Positions 45,101 to 56,299 of a DNA stretch of 64,000 bases are shown piece after piece; positions within the stretch are counted from its first letter, which is position 1, and every line of letters starts with the position of its first letter. Origin of the DNA: Strix aluco (Eukaryota; Chordata; Aves; Strigiformes; Strigidae); assembly GCF_031877795.1 (NCBI RefSeq), contig NC_133932.1:80279937-80343936 (forward strand), given 5' to 3'. A program made the translations under genes and the position numbers. The notes beneath the pieces were generated by a model. It was not told the DNA's origin and searched no databases. It saw only the letters and a program-made list of their open reading frames with translations.

Positions 45101-48100
45101 TGATTAGAAGCAGATATCTACATCAGAGCTCGTCACCCAGGATCCCATTACAGTCAACAGACAAGAAATGCACACAAAATACACTTCTAAAACACCCTTG
45201 AGGCACCTCTTTTAAGGAGCTGTAAAGGCAGATCAAAGTGACTAACTCTGATGTGAGGTAAGCCCCATCCTGGGGATCCCTCCATCCCCTCAGGTACTGC
45301 CAGACCACACCTAAGGTACGTGGACCAGGGTTAGGCTCCCCACAAAAGTCAGCACAGACCAGCGCAGTGCTGAAGAACACAGCTGGGCCAAGATCCAGGA
45401 AGGCTGTTGCTGTAACAACTTACTTGCCAAGACCATTTGCCTAGAAAGTGAGAAACACAAGTTCGTTTCCACATTTCCATCTAACAACATTAAACATTTG
45501 GCCAGAGGCTAATGGGAGAGAAAGAAGGAGGCCAGTTGCCATCTCCCCTCCTGAAGCTCTTCAGTTGTACAGAAAAAAAAAAAAATCAAGATTACATTGG
45601 GTTTAATTGGGTAGAAAAGGGTTACCTGACTGTTGCCTACTAGTTGGGAAAGAAGACATGGGGTCCAGCCTTTGTTCTTGGGATGGTTTGCACTTTTTAA
45701 GCAACATTTGTTACTATAACATGTATAAACAGATTGCATTATATGGACCCTTCTCAGGTGACTGCCATGCTGCTAGGTTAATAAGTTGCAGAGTTGTCCC
45801 AATTGGTCTTTCCTCCACATCTTTATACAAATAAAAAACCTTTCTGATTTACATGGTGCTTACGAGGAAAACTTCGAATTTCTATCTGTGTATGGTTCCC
45901 TGGATTTTATCCAATCCATCTTCTCAGCATTTAAGAAGCCAACCCTAACCTTCCATTAAAATCCAGTATGTAAAAAAATCTTACCATATGAAAAAAACCT
46001 TACATACATAGGTACCTCCAGAAAAAGAGAAAAAAAAAGCAGATAGGCTTTTTTAGAAGAAATTTATGCACTTGCTGTTTTATCTTTAAAATCTTTGCAG
46101 GAACCACACTCTTCTGTCCCTATAATTCTTGTTTCCAAGAACCAAAGCAGCCACTCTCCAAAGTCTGTGGCTGCATATCCACTGTCTCTAATCAACGAAA
46201 TCAAATTAGAGACCGCTTAGAGATCACTGGCAGCTCAGGGGGGAGCAGGACATGGATGAAGAGGCTCAGAGGTGGTAACTACTGAGGACTATGAGAATTC
46301 AGCTGCAGAGAACTGAAAGCCACCTTCAACTACACTGACCAAGCAGGCTAAAAGCAGAGTTTTTGCTGCAATCCAAGGAGGCAGAATTCAATGAAAGAAA
46401 GAAAGTACAGTATCAGTATAGAAGTACAATATCAATATAGAAGAAAAATATTCTAGTTGTTACTTACATTAGGACCATGAAGCAAAATTCCAAGCAAACC
46501 AGTGGAGGCTTCATTAGCCACCCGGATGTCAGCATATGTAAAGGACATACCTACCTACCTACTGAATCAGCACAACTACCCAAGGGAAATGCACATTTTG
46601 AATGTCTAATTCTTACAATTCTTGGAAAATGAAAAATAGATTCAAATGTAACAGCAGGGCAGTGGAAAGAGGGCCTATGCAGAATCCATTCAGAGACAAG
46701 AAAGCTAAAGAGAAACAATTCTCTATAAAAGAGAACGAGAAGTTAGTCAGATAATTTGGATAAACTAACCCCATTTAACAGTAAGAATGATCATGATTAC
46801 AGAGTTCAAACTGTGGCAAGGGACAAAAAGGATAAAGACTCTACGAGGGTTTTTTTTTTTTAAATTAAAAGTGACGAAATAGTTCCCTAAGAGAAGCTGT
46901 GTGAGCAACAATAGCAAGACAGCAAACCAGAAGCACAGATTGTCCCCTATTAGAGGTGTCTGAAGAAAAAGGAAATCCATCTTGGCTGCAAGAACCAAAG
47001 TGTCCCGTGCTGTCCCTAAGACTCTGCGAGTGTTATTACGTAGGGTCAAGCAATTCCTTTGGAGCTGTTTTAAACTGGCAATGCAAACTATTGCATTGGG
47101 AACATACAGTCCAGCCTAAGATTTCTTTCTAAGTAGGGTGGGTTTTAGGGTGTCCCTGTTGTGCCCGTCATTCCTAGTCAGGATGCCTATTCCAAATGCA
47201 GAAGGCTGGAGAGAAATTCTAATGGCTGAGATGATGTCAAACATCTTGTGTTATTTGTTTTTCACAAACAGTATCTCAAGGCTGTCTTGGACACCGCCAG
47301 AATAACTTCAGGAGAGAAATGTGCAGTAAAAGGTGAAAGGTTGAAACCCTCTCTCAGTGAAGAGCCAATGCCATATTTCCACAATATACCAAAAAAGCAT
47401 ATTAAATTCTTCTGCAATGTGTATCAAAGTAAGGGCTCAGAGATAGCAACGAAATACATTATTCCAACATGTTTAACATTGGTTGAGAGAGTCGAATGCC
47501 ACCATTAGCTTAATCTGACACAAGGTCATTGCATGAGATACATCTACTGTGCATAGCTCAAATCACAACTCCTGGCTTTCCTCTCTGCCTTTATCTTTGG
47601 GGATGTGATTATGTGTGCCCACAGCTGAGCCATGCTGGTTGTTCAGGAAAAAGGTAATTTCTTCAGAGGATGTTTTACTACCTTTATTCTGATATTTAAA
47701 CTGGATTTCTCATTCCCTTGCAGTAAAACTCCGCTGTGAGGTCTGCCTGCTCTTTTGCAGCAGAAGAGCGGGGGAATACAGTGTAGGAAAGGGACTTCTG
47801 GCAACAGTCATGGTATTTTTCACTAGGGACAGTAAGCCTGATGAATAAGTAACTTCTGGCTATATAGCCAGGCTCCATTTTCTTCACAGTGCCTCACACC
47901 CTTGTTTCTTTCAGAGTCCTTTCAATCCTGGCCTCACCGTATCAAACAAGCAGAAACTATAGAAGAATTACAGAGGAAACTAATATCAACTTGTTTTCAA
48001 GACAGGACAAGCAGTGTCAGTCCTACCACAAATGTGGATCCAGTTAATGCCATTTATTCAGACTATTTTCTTTCTATCAAGAAAAGACAAAAAAGCTCAG

Positions 48101-51100
48101 CATTCCTTACTGAGCCCTTACTTTGGTGTCAGGAAAATGTATACTCAATATTTGACATATCCTGGAATCACCAAGAAAACTTTTGAGATCCTTGCCTTTA
48201 AAGACAACTTTACATTATGTGAGAAGTCAAAACAGGAAAATCTATGATGCTATAATTTATAGCCAGCGTTTGCAGACTTGGTAGTTAAAATATGAATCCA
48301 AAATCCAAGTACTGTTTAGTGAACTGCTGGTTTTGTAGGGCTGAGAACTTGCACAGCTTTAAAGGGTGTCTTTAGGGATGCTCATTATTTCTGCTATGGA
48401 TCCTGCAATTCTATAAACACTCACTTCCTTAAATTATATTACAAGTATAGTTAAAGCATTTATGTCAGTACTTGTAAGATCGTGGGTTACAATAAGGTCT
48501 ATGATTCACATTTCAGTCATCTGGATTTGAAAATCTGTAAGCAAAAAGTCCACAGAGCCTGCAAAAACCTCTCTTCAAGAGCAGTCAAGATTGCACACTG
48601 CTCGACACCTTTATGGAAACCACCTTCTATCAAAAGCTTAAGGAAATAATTTTTTTCCTTGCCTATTGAATGATGCGCCTAATGAGTGCCTCTGTCTTGT
48701 GCAATCCTTTTGCTGCATCTCTGACATAAATGCAAGCTTCACTCCTGATTAACCCCATTTGCTCTGCGGCAAGTGGGGCAGAACCCTGCCGAGCCACAAT
48801 AAGCCTGGGCACAAAGATTACGGAGCAATCACTGTACGGGAAGGTGTTCGCTCATTAAATTTCAGCACACGGTTACTCCAGTTGGAAAATACGATTAAAT
48901 AAAACTGCAGCCCACTTTCCTTCTTTGCCCAACAAGAGAAGCATATGCTCTCTGTTTAAATGGGCTCTGGTACGCAATACGAAACTTAAGGTCTACTTTG
49001 AAAGATTTATGGGTATAGGAAAGTACTTACTTTTGTGCAACAAAAGAAGGATCAAAGAATTCAGACGTAATCCTGTTTGCATACAGGGAACAACTAGTCA
49101 TAGAGCACAACCCTGAAAAGCATAAGACAAACCATTCAGTGGAGCCAGCAGAAGAGCTTTGGGCCTGACCCTGAAGCCAATGAAGTTATGGAGTATTGTG
49201 CGTGGATTTCTGCAGAAAAGCAGCTCTGGTATGACTTCAAATATGCAAACTTAGAGAAATAAGGTATATTTACCAGATAGTATGAAAATCAGTCCAGCTA
49301 AACAAGCTATTTTTGCTTTAGTCTGATCAGAACCTCCAACTTTTGTACACTTCATCCCAACCAGTCCAAAAATGGCACCGAAGAAGCCCAGGCAGACAGC
49401 GGAGATCATCAGTCCTCTGCAGGCTTGGATGTAACCTGCAGTGAGAAAGAGTAAGGCTAACGTGAGAACTGGAACCACAATGGGTTCTGCTGTAGTTCCT
49501 CTCCTCCTGCGCAGCGTTAGGCATTCACTATTGCAAACTGCATCAGACCTTGGCTGGAGTGATGTCACCTTACCCCAGACTGTCATCTTCTAGGTGATGT
49601 CTGCCCTTCACAGGGCATCGTCACCTGAGCCCAGCTCATAAGAAACATACTATGGCATTCAGGGCTGCAAAAAACAATCCTGTGGCGTTGGGTAGAGTAT
49701 CTGCAAGAGATTGTACCCATGAGGTTTTGAAGAGCAACTCCACATGGTCTGCGCAGCGGCTGTCACAGGTTGCAGAGCCACTCTGTGCACACAAAGCAAG
49801 TCTTACATGTCAGTCTTGTGTGTGTGTGTGTGTCGCAGATGCAATACAACTGGCAGCAGGTCGGCAGCACTGGCCCTGGCTGGGGTCCTGGGCCTGCCTG
49901 GACATGCCACTGATTTGATTTGGATCTGCCAAGAAGGCCTTCACTCTGCAAGGAAGTCAAACACATGCTCAGCTTCATGGACAGCAGCGGCCCTTCAAGA
50001 TAAAACACATCACTGCCATACTTAAGCCTGGAGAAATGGCTTGTGGCTGGCTTTAGCCGCGCACAATTTTGCCACGCTGGCTGAGGCTGCTCTGAGCTGC
50101 ACCTCCCAGGGACAGGGCCCTTCAGCAGGACAATGGGTCGCTTGGCCTCTTCTTCCTTCTGAGAGTATCTTGTAATTGAAAGACTGTGATAATCTTCTAT
50201 CACTGTTTACAGGGTGGAACACTGCAATCTTACACAGCTGAATAGCTATCACAAGATGTTTTTCTTCATAACCTGTTGTTACATCTCATTTAAAATGAAA
50301 AAGTACTTCCACTATTAGGGTATTCATTCTTTTTGCTTTGATCTCCAGTGAGTGGAAATATTGAGAGCTAAACCATGTTTTCATTGCCTATTACCTCAAA
50401 TTTTATGTAATAACAAATAAACACCACCCCCACATAAAAGTCTTTAATATATAGGAAATTAATACATTAAAACAGGGACTAGAGGACATCTAATGAAAAC
50501 AGAAGGCAGCAGATTAAAAAAAAAAAGTGTGCTTATTCATATAATGAAGTTGCGGAACTCCTTTCCACAGGATTTGTGGATGCTAAAGGTTTACAGAGGT
50601 TCAAAAAGAGACTGGATACATTCATAAAAGAGAAATCTGTGACTGGCTAACAGGTCCTTGAGCTGCAGATGGCTACCACTGATGCTTGGCTGCCTTCTGC
50701 TCTCCTTACTGCCACCCGGTTTAGCTGCTGCTGGAGGTGTATCAGCTCCAGGATGACTGCTCTGTGAACAATAAAAAAACCCCATTGATTCATAGCTTTG
50801 TGCAACAAGCAGCACACAAGAAGCAATTTGTAGCATGTAGCACCCCGTTTTATCAGTCCTACCCAACTTGGGTGCCATGCTGCACGTCTGCGAACGCAAC
50901 CTACTGGCATTTATCTACATCTGTTGGCAAGCACACAGACTTCTTTCACTTGCAACTGCTTCTGTAGCCTGTCTGCTAAAGAAATACAACAGGCAATGAA
51001 ATAACTATAACTGTCAAACGACTCACATGTTGGAATATAAGAGAGAGAGTCATGTGTGCAAGACCCAATCTGAAGAAAGCAGCCTTGCTTTGTTAATTTT

Positions 51101-54100
51101 TGCTATAGGCATGGAAAAGTTGGCTTTTACTACTTTTGGCGGTGTATAATGCATTTCTTGTAGCACACAGGTAAAGCAGGGGATGAAGACTGGCAAGGAA
51201 GCTATTATTTTTGACAGGTCCAATTTATTGACACTGTTAGTAGCTAATTGACACATTAAAGTGCTGAACCATGAACATATTTACCCAGAGGTCCTCTAAA
51301 CTTTTAGTTATGTCTGAATCTCCTAGGAGAAACAGTAAATATTCACCCCAACCAAAATAACCAGAATATGCTAGGAACCACTGGGCTGAAATTCAGCTGT
51401 TCCTGAAGGTCAATGCACAGTTTTAATATAGGTAGAGGGTAGTGAGACAGTAAGAAATAATTAACTCACTCACCCAGAAATCATTTTCAATTATAAACAG
51501 CATGAGCTGGAGGACTGCTCGGTTCTGCTGAATGAATAACCTTCCTCACTAAATATTTCACCGAATTGCGCAGGCCAGCCACAGCAGGACTTGTTTCAGT
51601 TCACCACAGCAATCATCCAACTGGCACGCAGTTTTGAAACAAAACGTATGAAAAAAAAAAAAAAAATCACAATCTACACCAGTAATGTGGAAGAGCAGAA
51701 GACTCTGTTAGTCCCACTAGGCTGACTAGGAAGAATGAAAGGGTGAAATCAACCTTCTCTCCAAATCCAGCATCCTATTGCTTGGACCCTAGGTTAAAAC
51801 TCTGTATAGCGTTTGGCTGTGACTTTTGCTTTGCTTCCTAGAAAGTAAGAACATTACCTTGCCTACCAAGGCTTATAATGCAGGAGCTGCCTATTTCTTT
51901 ACACTCCTCCACTCAAGACCAAAGATGTCCCCTTTCCAAAAGATTACTGTCAATATTTACAGCAAGTCCTGTAGAAAGCTTGTCATGTACATATTAACCA
52001 CCCAAATGAAGGTCCCAAGCAACAAAAAGCAATGTTTTAAACAGACAAGCAGACAAACATGCATTACTCATAAAGTCATGTTTAGCAGCATTCCAAGAGA
52101 AACCTATTTCAAAGTGGTTTTTTTTTTAAACAAATGTGTTTTGTCTTGCATCCAAATTAATCTTGTTAGATCTTCATCTTTCTTGCCTCACTGCTCCTGA
52201 TGCTCATAAAGAGTTAGGAGGAATGCATATATTCCTATCATATGACAGTCAGAGAAAAAATATATATACAGTTCTGAAGACTGTCACTTTCACAATAAAT
52301 GCCTCTGGTGGCATCCTGCAGTCTCCATCATGTGAAGTATAAGAGGTTGCCTTCAGATACAGCACAGATTCCTTCTAAAAGTACACACCCATTGCTTTTG
52401 TATGTTTTTCTAAGCTCTATTACCTTCTTTTAGCTCATAAGTAATTTTTGTTTAGTTCTTGAAAAAGGTCATCGGATCCACTGTTGGAAACATGGGAACT
52501 GATAGGCCCTCTTTTGGGTAGGTGGTTTCATCACTAAGTTTCCACCTATGACCAGTAGCGCACAAACGCAAACCCAAAATGATCATAAGTCCCACAGACA
52601 GCAAGAATATTTTTGCTTGCATACAGAATGTGGGGCTGAGCCCTTAACAAGGACTGGCCAAATCAATTTCTTGCACAGGAATGCATAAAGGTGGAAGGGC
52701 ACCACGTGCAATTTTCTCTGGTGGCCGCTCATGTGATGGAGTGATGGCCTGAAAGCCTTTGGGGCAGCCCCGCTGCCAGGCCACCCTACAGCAATCTGGG
52801 GAGCACAGTCCAAGATCGCTCCGTGATGCAAACCAAAACAAGGGTAATGGGGAACCATCTCCGGATCACTCCTGACTCAAACTATGACACTGTTTCTGAA
52901 GAAGGAAGGACTTCTGCATCCCACAAGAGAGCCCCAGCAACTGGCATGGTGATAGCCCGATTTCTTACCCCCTCGTTTTGCCTCTGATCCTCCGGCAGAC
53001 CTGAGCGGTCTCTCTGGACAAGAAGTCCAGCAAAACTCTGAGGTTTCTGATTGGACAAAAAAACCATTGCCATAGAAGAGGAACTGCTCTGCAAGGCAAA
53101 CCCTCTCCATCTACATAAGGAAGGAGTGGAGCAGAGCCACCTTTCCCTGAGACAACAAAAATATTTCTAGTAATTTCCCAGTCCTGCCCTACCATTTCAA
53201 GGAGAGCAACACATTATCACTATGTGCATCTCTACAGAGTAACTGTTTCTGCTCACAAGCACCTCAGCGAAAATGGGAAGACCGATGTCTCCTTTTTTGT
53301 GCCTTCTGAGTCCCCCACCTGAGGATGGAGTGAGGAAGGTCCATGTTCCCAATCACAGGGAAGGGGATTCAGCTTAGCCACGTAGTCTGTGCAAAGAGGA
53401 AGAGGAGGGAACGGAGAGGCTACTTGAAGGCTGAGGCAAATTCGGCTTCATGCTGACATACAAATCCTTCTAAGGTATGCGTGACACACTCTAACCCTGA
53501 AGTACGCTCCTGCACTGTGCAAGGGTTGGGGCAAAAAGGGGACGTACACACCCACTGTCAGGTGCTAATGGGTTCCCAGCAGAGCCCGTAACGGCGAGGA
53601 GGGGACTCTGGGCTAGGCTAGCTACTGAAAGCACCTCTGACTCTGGTGGCTGCCCCTCTGCCCCACCCCAGCTCGCATGGCCTCTGCTGTGAGGGTTATG
53701 TTACTCCCTCTCCAGCCTGCCTTTCATTCGCATCGTGCCTGGGTACCAAGGTCTGGCCCCACAGCGTTTAGAGATGTTACTGAGAAACACTGAAGCCAAA
53801 AACCTTCCACTAATGATAAGCAGTCTGGCCAGGAGGGTGGGATAAGGCCCTTCCAGATGTGCATTTTGGACTCACTTCTGTCCAAAATGAGATAGTGCTC
53901 GGGTGGCTGTTTCACTGTGCAGAAGGTGCCTCAGAAACTCATTCCTTGGGCAGGTGGAACCTGTTACCCAACACACAAGGTTTCAATGCACAGGAGTTTG
54001 GAGGAAGAGGTGGCAAGGACTTTGCTGTCAAGTTTCTTTTTCTTTTTGGAATTTTAAATGTTCCAAATTCTGCACACTTTGCAGCTACGCTTTTCTTACT

Positions 54101-55920
54101 GTGAAAATAGATTAACCCAGAACTAAAAGAACAGCTTAAACAATAGATTCGGTGGATCCAAAAGGTTACGCACCAGCGATCACTCCATGCCCGCCTGCAC
54201 ACAGACCACAGCTCCTTGGCCAAGCCTGGAAACCACGTTCTCAGCTGCCACGCTCGGCTGTAGGGTGACTGATGCCAGCAGAGGCCAGCCAGCCCTCTCA
54301 CCCTTTTGCAGGAATGGCAAACCCCTCTATCACTGTGGGGCTGGGTCAGAAAAAGGTCTGGGGAACAGTACTTCTCTACCCAAGGGAAGCATCCTGCAAA
54401 AGTGATGCTTAAGGGTTGCCTTTTTAGTATCTTGACTTCTTTTAGCCCTTTGTACATACAGAGATTAAAGGTTTTCTGATACTGGTATGAATTAGCTTTG
54501 TGATAATGTTAATCCCTGTTATGATAATATTAATCTCTGTTAGTGATTTAACAGACTTTCTTTTCCTTTTAAACAAACCTTTCACACCAAAATCCACTCT
54601 CAGGCTCCAGTGCAAAGGGAGTGTCTGGCCAGACCGTTGAACAGTAGACCTGAATTTTTGTATCAAAGCCACTGGGACACTGTATATTTTATTAATTTAC
54701 AACTATAAACACTTGGAAAAGGTGCCGTAATTTTAAAAACCTTTCATGCCTTTCTTTACAGTCATTCCTGAGGCTATAAAACCGATGCCATCTGCACTTC
54801 CACTGTTTCTGCCAGCCACAATCAGTGCGGATTAATCAACTAAAAGTTGAGGTTGTGAAGATTTCCTGCAGTGACCCTGTTTCCCAGTAGGGCTTCCTTA
54901 AAGGGCAAAAATGTTTCCCCTTAACCAGGGAAGAAATGCAGCACCAAGTCAGTGTTTGGTTTCAGGCACTACAGCAAAACTCCCAGCTTTGCTTCAAATT
55001 CACACTGCCCTAAATCTAAGCAGAGCTATGCATCGCTTTAGCATACCTTTGCATCCCTTACTGCCCCAAGCTTTTACGCTGTCATTTATCAATGAAGCAA
55101 TTACACCCGAGTTAATAACTGCTTAGCAAAAAAAAGCAAAGGAACATTAATTAAAACAAAATGACGCCAAGGCTTGTTCTTCTCCACCGACCGTTGCACG
55201 GCTGGCAAAACCATAAAAAAGAGGAATGTCACGACAGTCGGAAAATAAATCGGCCAGAAAAATTTGCCTACATTCTTCTTGTGTCAAATCCACACGCACA
55301 GCGTCTTCCGTGGGGGAAAAAAAAAAAAGCAGGTAGCGACAGCGAGAGGGGCCGAAACGGACACTCAGGCACCAAATATAACCTCAATCGGTGGGTTTTA
55401 GGGGAAAAACCCCACTTCCACGGGCGCCTGCAAGCAGCGAGCTGCCACCTGCTAGGGGACCCGAGGGCACTTGCCCACGAGCCCGCGTGGGAGCCACCGC
55501 CGCCGCCGGGGTCCCCGCCGCCCCCGCCGGCCCCGCTCGCCGCGCCCCGACCCCCCGCTGCCCGCCAGCCCCACCGAGGCGCCGCGCTCGCCCCCGCCGG
55601 CTCCGGGGGGAGCCCCGGAGCCCCCCCGGTCCCGCACACCACCACGTAGGGGGAGGGGGGGGGGGGGTGGAGTTGGGATGGGGGTCGGCGGGAGCCTGAC
55701 CGTCCAGCGCCAGCATGGATGGGAAGTCCTTGCAGTTGGAGACGCCGGTGGAGTCGGTCACGCAGGTCTTCCAGAGGTTGGCCCAGAAGGTGGCGGTGGT
55801 GATGACCGTGCCGTCGATGGTGGACACCTTCCAGTAGTCGGTGGGCAGCGTGGAGGAGACCAGCACCCAGCCCGAGATGGTCAGCAGGAAGGCGATGATC
55901 TCCGCCGACGTGCTCGCCAT
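41991..55920 (-). CDS. CLDN10: CLDN10, claudin-10, 'b' first-exon form (5 coding exons)
   Basis: A tight-junction tetraspan protein. The b isoform forms paracellular cation pores in kidney and secretory epithelia. Coding exons in transcript order: 55920-55701, 49435-49274, 49112-49031, 42942-42835, 42105-41991. All are GT-AG and in phase, giving 228 residues, the same as human claudin-10b. Seen: TM1 about 8-28; claudin signature W30, N48-L49-W50, C53 and C63 in loop 1 (NLW rather than GLW, as in claudin-10); D56 and K64 present; TM2 about 79-99; TM3 about 115-137; loop 2 with EFFDPSF; TM4 about 158-183; cytosolic tail ending KNAYV, a PDZ-binding C-terminus. It is transcribed towards DZIP1. 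The start ATG opens MASTSAEIIAFLLTISGWVL. An alternative acceptor at the last exon would remove one Arg. Confidence 0.98.
42106..42834 (-). other. CLDN10: CLDN10 intron 4
   Basis: 729 nt with a poly-G-rich patch near 42230-42245. A 94-codon minus-strand open frame here has no family resemblance and is considered chance. Confidence 0.6.
42835..42942 (-). CDS. CLDN10: CLDN10 coding exon 4, fourth membrane helix
   Basis: 108 nt encoding YELGAALFIGWAGASLCIIG then GSIFCFSIAENSNSP, nearly identical in pattern to known claudin-10. Acceptor TCCTGTAG, donor AG/GTAAAA. Confidence 0.98.
43437..43590. repeat. Alternating purine-pyrimidine (CA/TA/TG) tract
   Basis: About 150 bp of mixed TATATACACACACAC, GTGCAATATATGCATATACA and ATGTGCATGTGCC words. 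CATATACAGAT occurs twice near 43493 and 43520. It is a compound, decayed dinucleotide microsatellite. Confidence 0.8.
44600..45310. mobile_element. Probable ancient CR1/L3-type LINE remnants
   Basis: Words such as GATGCCCAGGTTCAAGTAAT plus CTGACTCAGGGACTT, GTGTGGGACTTAGGCACCCA and CCTTGAGGCACCTCTTTTAA resemble the TAGGCACC and GGGACTTGAACC-type 3' sequences of old amniote CR1/L3 elements. The pieces are fragmented and the family assignment is tentative. The short open frames in them are not exons. Confidence 0.4.
47272..48186 (+). other. Candidate nested two-exon ORF, antisense to CLDN10
   Basis: Two open segments on the + strand are bounded by good splice signals. Segment A is 47272-47428 (acceptor TTTTTCACAAACAG, donor AAA/GTAAGG). 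Segment B is 47915-48186 (acceptor CCTTGTTTCTTTCAG, stop TGA 48184-48186). A ends in phase 1 and B opens in the matching phase, giving about 142 codons with no initiator found. The product is Lys/Ser-rich, with a possible short helix AETIEELQRKLI; I recognise no domain. No upstream exon, promoter or nearby poly(A) signal is clear (AATAAA only at 48898-48903). It could be chance, a decayed retrocopy or an unannotated gene. Confidence 0.2.
49031..49112 (-). CDS. CLDN10: CLDN10 coding exon 3, second extracellular loop
   Basis: 82 nt encoding LCSMTSCSLYANRITSEFFD then PSFVAQ, spanning the end of TM3 and loop 2. Acceptor TTTTCAG, donor AA/GTAAGT. Confidence 0.97.
49274..49435 (-). CDS. CLDN10: CLDN10 coding exon 2
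   Basis: 162 nt encoding YIQACRGLMISAVCLGFFGA, the GMKCTKVGGSDQTKAK intracellular loop and the start of TM3 (IACLAGLIFILS). Acceptor CCTGCAG, donor TCTG/GTAAAT. Intron 2, next in the transcript, is only 161 nt. Confidence 0.98.
50470..50680 (+). mobile_element. Ancient CR1 LINE fragment
   Basis: The words GAACTCCTTTCCACAGGATT, GTGGATGCTAAAGGTTTACA and GGTTCAAAAAGAGACTGGAT are typical of the 3' part of old CR1 subfamilies (X-like). It is antisense to CLDN10 and non-coding. Confidence 0.75.
55648..55669 (+). repeat. Poly-G run beside the CLDN10 exon 1 donor
   Basis: GGGGGA followed by an uninterrupted run of 13 G and then TGG lies about 30 nt inside intron 1. It is C-rich on the CLDN10 sense strand and could form a G-quadruplex on the template strand. 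Confidence 0.85.
55701..55920 (-). CDS. CLDN10: CLDN10 coding exon 1 (exon 1b)
   Basis: 220 nt encoding MASTSAEIIAFLLTISGWVL, the first membrane helix, and extracellular loop 1 through NCKDFPSMLALD. The ATG is at 55920-55918 and the donor is GACG/GTCAGG. The TLPTDYWKVSTIDGTVITTA block is diagnostic of claudin-10b. Confidence 0.98.
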
Positions 55921-56170
55921 GGGCCCGGCAGCAGGCAGGCAGCGGGCGGGCAGCGGCGGGCAGCGGGCGGGCAGGCGGCGCGGAGCCGCGGTGGCGGCGG
56001 CGGCAGCCCGGCAGCAGCTGAGTCCCGGCGGCGGCGGCAGCGGGCGGAGCGGAGCGGGGCGGTGGCGGCGGCGGTGGCCGCCCCGGGCCGCGGAGCCCAA
56101 TCAGCGGAGGGAGCTCCCGGAGCCCCCGGGCCGCCCCCTCCCGCCCGACCCCGCCGCGCCTCGCCGGGGT

Positions 56171-56290
56171 CCCCCCGGCAGGGCGGGAGTATGGGGGGGT
56201 GCTGCCCCCGGGGTCCCCCCGGCAGGGCCGGAGTTGGGGGGGGCGGTGCTGCCCCCGGGGTGCCCCCGGCAGGGCGGGATTTGGGGTGCG
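56171..56290. repeat. GC-rich minisatellite upstream of CLDN10
   Basis: About 2.7 copies of a 44-47-bp unit (CCCCCCGGCAGGGCGGGAGT ... GTGCTGCCCCCGGGGT) start at 56171, 56215 and 56262. It sits 250-370 bp upstream of the start codon, within or next to the promoter. Confidence 0.9.
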
Positions 56291-56299
56291 CGGCGCTCC

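Larger units (their letters stand above)
42943..49030 (-). other. CLDN10: CLDN10 intron 3 (6.1 kb)
   Basis: It contains an alternating purine-pyrimidine tract (43437-43590), diverged LINE remnants (44600-45310), a candidate two-exon + strand ORF (47272-48186) and a homeobox/SOX-like motif-rich stretch near exon 3 (48640-48920). The rest is unremarkable. Confidence 0.6.
49436..55700 (-). other. CLDN10: CLDN10 intron 1 (6.3 kb)
   Basis: It holds a TG microsatellite near 49817-49836, an old CR1 fragment (50470-50680), a 20-bp local duplication near 54501-54541 (TGATAATGTTAATCCCTGTT-like), a candidate HNF1-like site (55111-55120) and a poly-G run near the exon 1 donor. Several 60-170-codon open frames show no family resemblance and are not called. 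Confidence 0.6.

Noticed and set aside
51826..52200. 124-codon + strand open frame in CLDN10 intron 1
   Set aside because: No domain, biased composition and no supporting splice or promoter signals; expected by chance in 64 kb.
53939..54457. 172-codon minus-strand open frame in CLDN10 intron 1
   Set aside because: Tested as a possible alternative claudin first exon; it lacks the claudin loop signature and any membrane helix.
55918..56100. In-frame ATG 60 codons upstream of the CLDN10 start
   Set aside because: The extension is low-complexity Arg/Pro/Ala and would precede TM1; claudins start directly before TM1, as MASTSAEII does here.
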